From assembly GCA_047602305.1 (NCBI GenBank), contig JASGHO010000001.1, positions 992,001 to 1,056,000 on the forward strand: DNA of 64,000 bases, written 5' to 3'. Under the pieces are notes generated by a model, which worked only from the letters and a program-made list of their open reading frames with translations, had not been told where the DNA came from and ran no database searches. This document shows, piece by piece, positions 18,152-25,247 of this stretch; position 1 is the first letter of the stretch; every line of letters starts with the position of its first letter. Origin of the DNA: Ancrocorticia sp047602305. GTDB taxonomy: Bacteria > Actinomycetota > Actinomycetes > Actinomycetales > Actinomycetaceae. The translations under genes were made by a program, and so were the position numbers.

Positions 18152-20118
18152 GCCTGTGCTCCTCGGTTTGGCTTGGCGGCGGCGATTGTCGGGGCGTCGG
18201 ACATTGCGGCGACCTCGGCAGCAGTCCCGGCGGCGCGATCCGCACCCGCACGCGTCGCGGATTCCCGCTTCAACGCCGTCGTCGCCTCCCACAGATGTGC
18301 GTACCCAGGTTGGTTCATGAGCTCGTCGTGGGTACCCGCGGCAACCACGCGGCCATCCTCAATCAGGACGATCTGGTCAACGCCCCGAATCACCTCGGGA
18401 CGATGCGCGATGAGCAACACCGTCTTGCCCCGCACCAGATCTGAGAGAGCCTGCTGGATCTGATGCTGCGACTCCGGGTCGGTAAGCGCGGTGGCCTCAT
18501 CCAGGATGAGGACTGGGGCATCCACCAGAATCGCGCGGGCGATGGCGATGCGCTGGGCCTGCCCACCCGACAGCCCGGTATCGGTGCCGTACACCGTGTC
18601 GAAACCGTTCGGCAGCGCCTCGATCTCCTCCAGCACGCGGGCGGCACGCGCCGCCTCACGAATCTGCTCGTCGCTGGCATCAGGCCGCCCCAGCGCGATG
18701 TTGTCGCGAATGCTGATCGCGGGCAGCTGCGGATCCTGCAGCACAAAACCGACGTGCGAGTACAGGTCCGCGATCTGAGGAAGCGGCACACCACCGAGCC
18801 GGATCTGCCCCGACTGCGGATCATCGAACCGCGCCAGCAGCGTGGCGAGCGTCGACTTACCAGACCCCGAGGGCCCCACCAAGGCGGTGATGCTCCCCGC
18901 CGCAAGCGTGAACGACACGTTCTGGAGCGCAAATCCGTCGTCGTCACTCGAACCATAGGTGTAACCAACGTTCTCGAAAACAACGTCGTGGCCGGCTGGA
19001 ACTGCGCGGGCGGCGCCGGCGTCGATAATCGGAGTTTCCAGCAACTCTATGAGGCGACTGGCTGCCGCGCCCGCAAGCTGCGCCGACCACGCGGAGTTCA
19101 TCATGACTTCCAGGCCGTAAGGGATCAGCAGGGCGATGAGCGAGGTGGCGAGGACATCCGCCGCGCTGACGTAGCCGCGCTGCACCAGCCAGGCGCCACC
19201 GCCGAGGTTGATGAGGAGGATGAGCGGGGCCGCGAGCAGCGACATCCCCAGCGAACTCACCTTGATGAGCGGGCGCACCCAATCGTAGTAGAACTCCTGG
19301 AACTCCTCAGCCGCCTCCTGGTAGGCGCTGTGTGCGCGGCCCACGCGACCGAAGGCCTTGACCACCGTAATTCCCGTGACGAACTCGACCATACGTGCGG
19401 ACACGACGCCCAACTTCTGATCCATCTGGACGGTCTTCTCGCCCATTCCGCGCATGCTCAGACCCATCGCCGCGGCGTACAGCGGCAGCGTGACGATCGC
19501 CAACAGGCCGAGCCGCCAGTCGATGTAGAAGGCGTATCCCATGAGCCCGAGCGGCATGAACGTCGCTACGGTTCCGTCCACCGGCTGGTGGGCGATGAGG
19601 TGATGGATGGTGCCGATGTCGTCTTGCAGCGCCTTGCGGATGCGGCCCGAGTTCGTGGAGGTGAACCATACGAGCGGCACGCGCGCAAAGCGCTGCACCA
19701 TCCGCTCCCGGATCACGTGGCCGAGTTTGATGTCCGCGAGATGCGTGATGAGCAGGGCCGCGAAGTAGAAGAGGAGACGCGCCGTGAACGTCGCAATGAG
19801 AATCATAATCCAGCGGTTGACTTCGCTCGCGTCGACGGCGGCGCCGCTGGATGCCGCGTCGAGAAGGACCGCTCCGATGTTCACCAGAGCGATGTAGGGA
19901 ACCACCGCGAGAACCGCTGAGATCACCGCGAGAACGCGGCCGATCATCAGGCTCGGGGCGACCGGACTCATGAGCTCCTTGAGCGCCTTCGCATCCAGTT
20001 TCTGTTGCGTTTTCGGATCGACCGGGGCTGCCTTTGCATCGTTCGGTTGGGGCCCGCTAGCTGCGCCCCCACTACGATTCGGTGGCACGCCCGTTTCTGC
20101 TTTCACTGCCGTCGTCAT
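18148..20118 (-). CDS. ABC transporter, fused permease/ATPase, first subunit (siderophore-transporter type)
   Basis: A 656-residue half-transporter. A polar N-terminal tail of about 50 residues precedes six spans, with PLVWFTSTNSGRIRKALQDDIG as the cytoplasmic coupling helix region. The ATPase domain shows LVGPSGSGKSTLATLL (Walker A), TGLSGGQAQRIAIARAIL (signature), VLILDEATALTDPES (Walker B; Ala-Leu-Thr replaces the usual SALD) and LIAHRPEVI (H-loop). The C-terminal tail is Ala-rich. It lacks the siderophore-interaction domain found at the N terminus of mycobacterial IrtA. First gene of a three-gene operon with the second ABC subunit and TetR; start ATG 20118 with GGAG upstream. Confidence 0.9.
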   Translation of the reverse strand: MTTAVKAETGVPPNRSGGAASGPQPNDAKAAPVDPKTQQKLDAKALKELMSPVAPSLMIGRVLAVISAVLAVVPYIALVNIGAVLLDAASSGAAVDASEVNRWIMILIATFTARLLFYFAALLITHLADIKLGHVIRERMVQRFARVPLVWFTSTNSGRIRKALQDDIGTIHHLIAHQPVDGTVATFMPLGLMGYAFYIDWRLGLLAIVTLPLYAAAMGLSMRGMGEKTVQMDQKLGVVSARMVEFVTGITVVKAFGRVGRAHSAYQEAAEEFQEFYYDWVRPLIKVSSLGMSLLAAPLILLINLGGGAWLVQRGYVSAADVLATSLIALLIPYGLEVMMNSAWSAQLAGAAASRLIELLETPIIDAGAARAVPAGHDVVFENVGYTYGSSDDDGFALQNVSFTLAAGSITALVGPSGSGKSTLATLLARFDDPQSGQIRLGGVPLPQIADLYSHVGFVLQDPQLPAISIRDNIALGRPDASDEQIREAARAARVLEEIEALPNGFDTVYGTDTGLSGGQAQRIAIARAILVDAPVLILDEATALTDPESQHQIQQALSDLVRGKTVLLIAHRPEVIRGVDQIVLIEDGRVVAAGTHDELMNQPGYAHLWEATTALKRESATRAGADRAAGTAAEVAAMSDAPTIAAAKPNRGAQA

Positions 20119-20153
20119 AACTCTCCTCTGCCCGGACTGCTGTTCCGGCGGAC

Positions 20154-20172
20154 ATTAGTTAGGAAAACCTAA
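20154..20172. promoter_or_regulatory. DtxR/IdeR-like iron box
   Basis: Compared with the known 19-bp consensus TTAGGTTAGGCTAACCTAA, 14 of 19 bases match, including GTTAGG and the CCTAA half. It lies 36-54 bp before the ABC operon start, between TTCAGA (possible -35) and TAACTA (possible -10) on the minus strand. Iron-loaded DtxR/IdeR bound here would block transcription, so the transporter should be switched on when iron is scarce. Confidence 0.65.
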
Positions 20173-20177
20173 CTCAT

Positions 20178-20196
20178 TTCTGAACGCTATTCAGAA
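20178..20196. promoter_or_regulatory. Dyad next to the iron box, candidate TetR operator
   Basis: TTCTGAA (20178-20184) and TTCAGAA (20190-20196) are exact complements with a 5-nt spacer. It overlaps the presumed -35 of the ABC-TetR operon. TetR proteins bind 15-20 bp dyads of this shape, and the operon's own TetR is the obvious candidate. Confidence 0.5.
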
Positions 20197-20301
20197 TATG
20201 ACGACGACGGCGCCGCCGCAAGAGGACTTCAGTCTCGGTTTCGGTGGGTGGACGGTATCGCCGCACTCCCACAGGTGCAACAAGCCATTAGAGTTGGTGC
20301 A

Positions 20302-21175
20302 GTGAAGAAGAAAAAGCGCGGAATTTTTGTCACTGGAGCTACCGGGATCGTGGGGGCGTCGGTTGTTACCCATCTCCTTGAGCGGGGCGAGCACGTTGTT
20401 GCTGGTGTGCGCGGAGAAGGGGCTGCCATCCCCTCCGAAGTTGAGAGGCGACACTTCAACTTCGCGGCACCTGCTTCGGAGCTGCACGAGGTGCTGGGTG
20501 GTGTAGACCGGCTCTTCCTCATGCGTCCGCCCGCGATCGCCGACGTCCACGCCCATCTCTTTCCCGTCATCGACGCCGCGCTTGCTCGTGGCGTACAACA
20601 GATCGTGTTCCTGTCTCTTCAGGGTGTTCAGGGAAATCGGAGCACCCCTCACCACGCCGTCGAGAAGTATCTGCGCGAGACGGGCGCCCCCTACACCTTC
20701 CTGCGTCCCAACTTCTTCATGCAGAACTTCTCCTCCACGTATGCCGAAGCGATCCGCGAGCGCGGCGAGATCTTCGTGCCCGCAGGACGATCGCACACCG
20801 CATTCATTGACGCACGCGACATCGGCCGGGTTGCTGCCAGCCGTTCTCACCGAGCCGGGGCACATCCGGCGCGCGTACACGTTGTCCGGCGAACAGAGCC
20901 TCTCCTACGCCGCCGTCGCCAAAATAATGTCCGAAGAACTGGGCCGCCCCATCTCCTACCGTCGCCCCTCAGAAGGCGAATATCTCAGCGCGCTAGCGGA
21001 CGCCGGAGCGCCAGCGGACTACATCGAGGTCCAGAAAATGATCCACCGCGTGGTGCGCATGAACGTTTCGGCACTTCCCAACCGGTCGGTGCGGCTCCTG
21101 ACAGGGGAACCCGCGGGAACCTTCCGCGACTTCGTCAAGGATTTCCGCCGCGCCTGGGAGCCCGGAGCAGAATGA
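20302..21175 (+). pseudogene. NmrA-like NAD(P)-binding protein, frameshifted
   Basis: The first part reads GIFVTGATGIVGASVVTHLL, the glycine-rich NAD(P) loop, then FLSLQGVQGNRSTPHHAVEKYL and TFLRPNFFMQNFSSTY, typical of NmrA/QOR2-like atypical short-chain dehydrogenases. After DARDIGRVAA the frame jumps: VLTEPGHIRRAYTLSGEQSLSYAAVAKIM and the rest continue in another frame to the stop at 21175. Removing one A near 20839 restores a single frame of about 290 residues. So it is either a recent pseudogene or a base-call error. Start GTG 20302; a GTG at 20248 is an alternative. It probably acted as an NADPH sensor or quinone reductase. Confidence 0.75.
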
Positions 21176-21219
21176 CCCGAAAATAGGACCAAAGCGTCCC
21201 GGGAGTATGTCCTTGGTTC

Positions 21220-21969
21220 TCAGCCGACACCAAGCAGCAACGAAACCACCGTTGCCAGAATGACGCTGTTGAAGGCGAAAGCCAGCAAGGTGTGCCCGGT
21301 GACCACTCGACGCGCCTCCGAGGTGAGTATTTCGACGTCCGAAGGGCTGAACGAAGCTTGCGCCGCGAAGGAAAGGTATAGGTAGTCGGACAGTTTATTG
21401 GGCTGATCCCCGGGGAACCGGAGTGCCGACTTATCCAGGCGGGCGTAGCGCACCCCGTAGAGGACGGCAACACTCACCCAGGAAGCAACGATCATCGCCG
21501 TTCCGATGAGCAGGGCCGCAGGGAATTGCCGCAGCGACGGCCTCAGCACCAACATCAGCACCACCCACAGCGCGAGGATGGAAATCGATATCGTCCAGGA
21601 ACCCGTCGAGGTTCCCATGATCCGACTTTTCATCCTTGACTTAGCATCCCCTGCCACCCATCTCTGCCAGGATGGATCGGCAACAATCGCCTCGTCGAAC
21701 TCCTTATCTTCGAGACCACGGAATGCCAGCCACGTCAGGAGAGAATGGAACAGAGCCAGCATCATCCAACCAAGGGCGTAGCAAACCATGAGGAATCCCC
21801 ACCGATCCTGCTCCACCAACTGACTTGCCCATCCCGGGTTCAGCATCCAGTAACCGATAATCGCGCAGGTGGGAACAGCCATGAGCGCTGTGGCCACGAG
21901 CATTCGCTTAGCATCGGATAGCAACAGCAGGGGACGGTCCGGTAGGGAAGATTGGGCTCGTGAACTCAC
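21220..21969 (-). CDS. DUF1345 family membrane protein
   Basis: A 249-residue protein with five to six predicted spans. The C-terminal half carries the family's marker region KLSDYLYLSFAAQASFSPSDVEI followed by RRVVTGHTLLAFAFNSVILATVVSLL. The function of DUF1345 is unknown. The start is GTG 21969. It converges with the frameshifted NmrA-like gene and is divergent from the relB region. No operon partner is visible. Confidence 0.85.
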   Translation of the reverse strand: MSSRAQSSLPDRPLLLLSDAKRMLVATALMAVPTCAIIGYWMLNPGWASQLVEQDRWGFLMVCYALGWMMLALFHSLLTWLAFRGLEDKEFDEAIVADPSWQRWVAGDAKSRMKSRIMGTSTGSWTISISILALWVVLMLVLRPSLRQFPAALLIGTAMIVASWVSVAVLYGVRYARLDKSALRFPGDQPNKLSDYLYLSFAAQASFSPSDVEILTSEARRVVTGHTLLAFAFNSVILATVVSLLLGVG

Positions 21970-22313
21970 GAGACTGCGCTCCTAGGGGTTGGATCATCGG
22001 ACACCAGAAGGTGTTCGTCAAGGTGCTGCCGGGATTGCAGAGATGCAGCGCCTTGGAGCCAATTTTAATCGGTATTTCCGCCAAAAACCGCTCTTCGGCA
22101 ACCGTCCGGCAGATGATTGACGACGACGGCCTGTTGGCCAGAACGAAGGAAGTCCAGAACAAGCTGCTCAACGTTGACGAAGGAAAATCCACTGCCGAGG
22201 TCGTGAGGTCGTTTCAGCCCACCAGAAACGCGAGCGCGGCGAATTGTTACTCCGAATAACCAGGCTGTTTCTCCACATCACTCGCCCAAACATATTGCCG
22301 AAAGACCTACACA
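21970..22313. other. Gene-poor stretch between DUF1345 and relB
   Basis: No convincing gene. A plus-strand frame ending at 22259 encodes MIDDDGLLARTKEVQNKLLNVDEGKSTAEVV-like sequence that looks vaguely protein-like, perhaps the 3' end of a decayed gene, but it has no ribosome site. Promoter elements for relB probably lie in its right end. Confidence 0.3.
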
Positions 22314-22342
22314 GTATTACTCTGTAGATACGGAGGTAATAC
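22314..22342. promoter_or_regulatory. Inverted repeat before relB, probable autoregulatory operator
   Basis: GTATTAC (22314-22320) and GTAATAC (22336-22342) are exact complements with a 15-nt spacer that includes part of the GGAGG ribosome site. The right arm ends one base before the relB ATG. Antitoxins of the ribbon-helix-helix type usually repress their own genes through such sites. Confidence 0.6.
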
Positions 22343-22343
22343 A

Positions 22344-22637
22344 ATGTCTCAAACAACTATTAGTGTTCGTGTTGATGAAACAACAAAGAAGGCAGCAGAA
22401 GCCCTATTCTCCGAGCTTGGTTTGAATGTCTCAGTCGCCATCAACGCATTCCTGAAGCAGGCGGTGCGGGAGCGTCGCATCCCCTTCGAAATCACTGCAG
22501 CTTCACCAAACGCAGCGACGATTGAAGCAATCCTCCAAGGTAAGGCGATGCTCAACGATCCGAATACAGAGGTATTCCAAGACGCAGCTTCGCTACGCAA
22601 GGCTTTGGACGTGCGTGAGGACCGGCACGCACGCTGA
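22344..22637 (+). CDS. relB: RelB/DinJ-family antitoxin, without a neighbouring toxin
   Basis: A 97-residue protein. The N-terminal TTISVRVDETTKKAAEALFSELGLNVSVAINAFLKQAV is the ribbon-helix-helix DNA-binding part of the RelB/DinJ family; RRIPFEITAASPNAATIEAIL leads into the toxin-wrapping tail. GGAGG lies seven bases before ATG 22344. Normally a RelE/YafQ toxin gene follows within a few bases, but here the next gene is an opposing hydrolase 10 bp away. It is therefore a solitary antitoxin or the relic of a toxin-antitoxin pair. Its last 32 codons are copied at the end of the gene at 24193-24720. Confidence 0.88.
   Translation: MSQTTISVRVDETTKKAAEALFSELGLNVSVAINAFLKQAVRERRIPFEITAASPNAATIEAILQGKAMLNDPNTEVFQDAASLRKALDVREDRHAR
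22518..22613 (+). repeat. RelB tail segment duplicated at 24622-24717
   Basis: These 96 bp, encoding TIEAILQGKAMLNDPNTE and onward, align without gaps to 24622-24717 at about 78% identity (21 mismatches counted by eye). Most changes are at third codon positions or conservative, so the copy has been under protein-level constraint or is not very old. Confidence 0.85.
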
Positions 22638-22647
22638 TCTCTTCTGA

Positions 22648-23445
22648 TCAGGCCACGGTAGGTCCCAAGGCGTTGTCTCCCAGCCACTTACGGATGATTG
22701 ACATCGTCTCGGCCAGGTGCGGAGCAACAGTAATCTGGTGGCCCGACACCGGGACCTCGGCATAGGTGGCACGACCACCAAACTTCTTCGCGATCGCCTT
22801 GATCATTCGAGGAGTGCAGCATTTATCTTGTTCGCCGACGATGAGAAGCACCGGAGCCTGAATCGCGTCGTAGTCAACCCGTGCACTGCGCTTGCGATCG
22901 AGGAAGAAGAAGGCCATGTCGCGATAGACCGTCCCCGACTGGTGACACAACTGCGCATAGGCCTCATCACTGGCTGCACGATCGGTATTGTTCGCGATCA
23001 ATGCGTCGTACACCTTCTTGTTGAGCGGCGGCATCGGGCGGCCAGTCAACATGCGCGGAACGTATCGTGCCCAGATTCGCGTCGTCGTCGGATATTCCGC
23101 GAAAATCCCAGCTCCCGGTGCCGTTCCAAGAAGTACCAGACCTCTATTTTCTACACGACTACCGAGCAACTGTGCGTACAGGCCACCAAGCGAATGACCC
23201 ATGATGATGGGCGGCGTGGCCATCTTGTCAACAACTCCCCGCAGATACTCGACGTTATCGAGCAGTCCTCGCCGGGACGCAGCTCGACCATAGGCCTCCA
23301 CATCAATCTCCTGAGCGTTTCCGTGATACGGAAGCGTCGGAGTATGAACGTTGTAGCCCATCTCGCGAAGCGGCGCGGCGAACTCCTCGTAGAAGCCGCC
23401 ATGTCCCCATGTCCCATGAATAACCAGCACATCTTGAACTGCCAT
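22648..23445 (-). CDS. Alpha/beta hydrolase
   Basis: A 265-residue cytosolic hydrolase. VLVIHGTWGHGGFYEEFAAPL carries the HG oxyanion region, PIIMGHSLGGLYAQLLG the nucleophile elbow with Ser, VLLIVGEQDKCCTP the Asp strand and VPVSGHQITVAPHLAE the catalytic His. It resembles lysophospholipase/esterase-type proteins; the substrate is unknown. ATG 23445 is chosen because AAGGAGG lies eight bases upstream; a longer frame starts at 23475 without such a site. Convergent with relB. Confidence 0.88.
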   Translation of the reverse strand: MAVQDVLVIHGTWGHGGFYEEFAAPLREMGYNVHTPTLPYHGNAQEIDVEAYGRAASRRGLLDNVEYLRGVVDKMATPPIIMGHSLGGLYAQLLGSRVENRGLVLLGTAPGAGIFAEYPTTTRIWARYVPRMLTGRPMPPLNKKVYDALIANNTDRAASDEAYAQLCHQSGTVYRDMAFFFLDRKRSARVDYDAIQAPVLLIVGEQDKCCTPRMIKAIAKKFGGRATYAEVPVSGHQITVAPHLAETMSIIRKWLGDNALGPTVA

Positions 23446-23586
23446 CGTGATCCTCCTTGACGTCACCGGCTCCACCTTACGTCAGATGGCCAGCCAGTCA
23501 CTGAAAAGCAGATTCAGGCATCGGCCGACGAGACTGAGGCCAGATACGGCTCTACCAGAAGCAAGGTGCCGAGAAAATAGCTTCAG

Positions 23587-23629
23587 AATCGGCATGGGCC
23601 TGTACGTGGTGCACAGGCCCATGCCGATT
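23587..23629. terminator. Orphan perfect 17-bp-stem hairpin in a divergent gap
   Basis: AATCGGCATGGGCCTGT (23587-23603) pairs exactly with 23613-23629 over a 9-nt loop. The flanking genes point away from it, so it ends no present gene. The other long hairpins in this window all lie between convergent genes, which suggests a gene once next to it has been lost. Confidence 0.55.
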
Positions 23630-23752
23630 ACGACGCCAAATTTCTGGAGCTACGTATACCGCGACTCAGGGGTGCACTGGCAGTGTCTGGTTAACGGCGT
23701 TATATAGGGACATGCTTGGTCACGAAGCAAGAATCGACCGGAAGGACAGCCC

Positions 23753-24136
23753 ATGACCGCCTGGCCCAACGACACCATCGCCAAAATCGCCACAACCGAC
23801 GATTTCCACATCGCCCCATACCACGCCGACGGGAACACGACCGGAACCCTCACCTGGATCTGGTCTGTCGTGGTGGACGGCCGACTCTTCGTTCGAGCAT
23901 GGAACGGAACCCACGGGCGCTGGTACAGGTCCGCCCTCGCTCAGCGCGCCGGACTCATCACCGCAGCCGGCAACAAGTACGAAGTCGAGTTCACCCCGAT
24001 TGACGACGACGGCCTGAACTCCAGAATCGACAGCGCCTACGAAACCAAGTACGCCGGTAGCCCCTACATGACACCAATGGTGGCGGCGGGGCCAAGGGCT
24101 ACAACAATGGAGGTCACGCCCCGTCGTCGCCCCTGA
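23753..24136 (+). CDS. DUF2255 family protein
   Basis: A 127-residue protein: IATTDDFHIAPYHADGNTTGTLTWIWSVVVDGRLFVRAWNG then RWYRSALAQRAGLI and DDGLNSRIDSAYETKYAGSPYMTPM. This is the full DUF2255 pattern, a small family with a split-barrel-like fold of unknown role, often encoded beside stress or redox genes. GGAAGGAC lies seven bases before ATG 23753. The SRPBCC-RelB fusion follows 56 bp downstream in the same direction, possibly in one operon. Confidence 0.88.
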   Translation: MTAWPNDTIAKIATTDDFHIAPYHADGNTTGTLTWIWSVVVDGRLFVRAWNGTHGRWYRSALAQRAGLITAAGNKYEVEFTPIDDDGLNSRIDSAYETKYAGSPYMTPMVAAGPRATTMEVTPRRRP

Positions 24137-24192
24137 AACTCCACGTCCAACGTAGACCGGATCCAGACGCACTGTCGTGACAGAATTGACCC

Positions 24193-24720
24193 ATGGACAC
24201 CAAAACTCGCCGCGAATTCATCGATATCGCTGCATCACCGGAACGAGTGTGGAACGCACTGACGGATACAGCCGAGTCGGCTCGATGGTACTTCGGAACG
24301 GGGATTGAGAGTTCGTTCGAAGCTGGCGCTCGCTATCACTACACCTTCCCTGATGGGCGGGTAGCGATCGAAGGAACCATCATAACGGCTGACGCCCCAC
24401 ACACAATCGACATGACGTTTCATGCGATCTGGGGCGAAAACGTGGCCAAGGATGAACCCACTCGGGTGATCTGGTCGGTCGAAAGAGTAGGGGAAGGGTC
24501 ACGGGTGAGCGTGACTCACGAGAACCTCGTCCCCGGTTCTGCAACCGAGCAAGAAGTCGCGAGTGGCTGGCCCGAACTCCTCAATCGGCTCAAGCATTAT
24601 TTGGAGTCTTCGCGAGAGACCACGATTGAAGCGATTGTCCAAGGTAAGGCGATGCTCAGTGATCCAGATACCGAACTCTTCCAGAATGCTGGTTCTCTAC
24701 GTAAAGCTATTGACGTGTAG
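24193..24720 (+). CDS. SRPBCC (AHSA1-type) protein with a RelB-like C-terminal tail
   Basis: A 175-residue protein. Residues 1-140 form an SRPBCC/AHSA1 domain: RREFIDIAASPERVWNALTD, SARWYFGTGIESSFEAGARY, VIWSVERVGEGSRVSVTHE, SGWPELLNRLKHYLES. Such domains bind lipids or small hydrophobic ligands. After residue 140 the sequence switches to TTIEAIVQGKAMLSDPDTEL and so on, matching the last 32 residues before RelB's own final five. Ordinary family members stop near HYLES. The tail is therefore acquired, most likely when a relB gene was partly deleted and its 3' end joined this frame. Whether the tail works is unknown. Confidence 0.88.
   Translation: MDTKTRREFIDIAASPERVWNALTDTAESARWYFGTGIESSFEAGARYHYTFPDGRVAIEGTIITADAPHTIDMTFHAIWGENVAKDEPTRVIWSVERVGEGSRVSVTHENLVPGSATEQEVASGWPELLNRLKHYLESSRETTIEAIVQGKAMLSDPDTELFQNAGSLRKAIDV
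24622..24717 (+). repeat. Copy of the relB 3' segment fused to the SRPBCC gene
   Basis: Pairs with 22518-22613 (about 78% identical, no gaps). The match begins at ACGATTGAAGC and ends at GACGTG; the stop codon follows directly. Sequence upstream of the match is unrelated between the two loci, which marks the recombination joint. Confidence 0.85.
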
Positions 24721-24911
24721 CTAAACACCTGCTGTGTTGTTCAGTTGCTTTTCAGTTCGGCCGTCGAGATAACGCAACGCGCTCATGTGATAGTCGCCAG
24801 ACCACCGCGGTACAGTCCGCGACTTGCCTAATAAATAACGGAGCGGCCCCACAATCAGCTTGGACTATTAAACCGCCAGCGATCGTCAACCGAAGGTGAC
24901 ACACTGAGCAA

Positions 24912-25247
24912 ATGAAGTTCAGGAAAGTCACCTCAATCGCCGCGGTGGTTGCGTGCGTAGTGTTGGCCGGTTGTTCCCAAGGACCCGACACCGGAACCGC
25001 GACCATCGAAGTCCGGACACTGCCCACAGAGCATAGCGACGGCGTTGACGTCACGATCACCAGTGACGGCGAACCTGTAGCCACTGCGCACGTCAGTCAG
25101 GGCGATAACAAGGAGCTTCCCGACATACCATTTGGCTGGGTGAAGATAGCTGCGGACGGATTGTGCGAGGTCGAAACCGAGATCTTGGCAGAACACCCAA
25201 CGATACGGCTCATCGTGGATGGCATCGACTGCGCGCTTGCTGATTAA
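24912..25247 (+). CDS. Small lipoprotein
   Basis: A 111-residue secreted lipoprotein. The signal MKFRKVTSIAAVVACVVLAG ends in lipobox LAGC with Cys21 as the lipid attachment site. The rest has a beta-rich look (TATIEVRTLPTEHSDGVDVTI; GWVKIAADGLCEVETEIL) like a small transthyretin/PEGA-type domain. No known family was recognised. Its last four bases overlap the stop of the convergent MFS gene. Confidence 0.75.
   Translation: MKFRKVTSIAAVVACVVLAGCSQGPDTGTATIEVRTLPTEHSDGVDVTITSDGEPVATAHVSQGDNKELPDIPFGWVKIAADGLCEVETEILAEHPTIRLIVDGIDCALAD

Noticed and set aside
18463..19920. 485-codon plus-strand frame opposite the first ABC subunit
   Set aside because: Arg/His/Glu-rich shadow of a gene with clear Walker and signature motifs; no ribosome site or family match.
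21960..22259. Plus-strand frame of 99 codons before relB considered as a gene
   Set aside because: The first half overlaps the DUF1345 start and is Arg/Pro-rich, there is no ribosome site, and only the last 45 residues look protein-like. Kept as a possible relic only.
22117..24017. Shared string GATTGACGACGACGGCCTG at about 22115 and 23999 considered as a duplication joint
   Set aside because: Similarity ends at once on both sides and the core belongs to the over-represented GACGACGGC word, so common ancestry is not needed.
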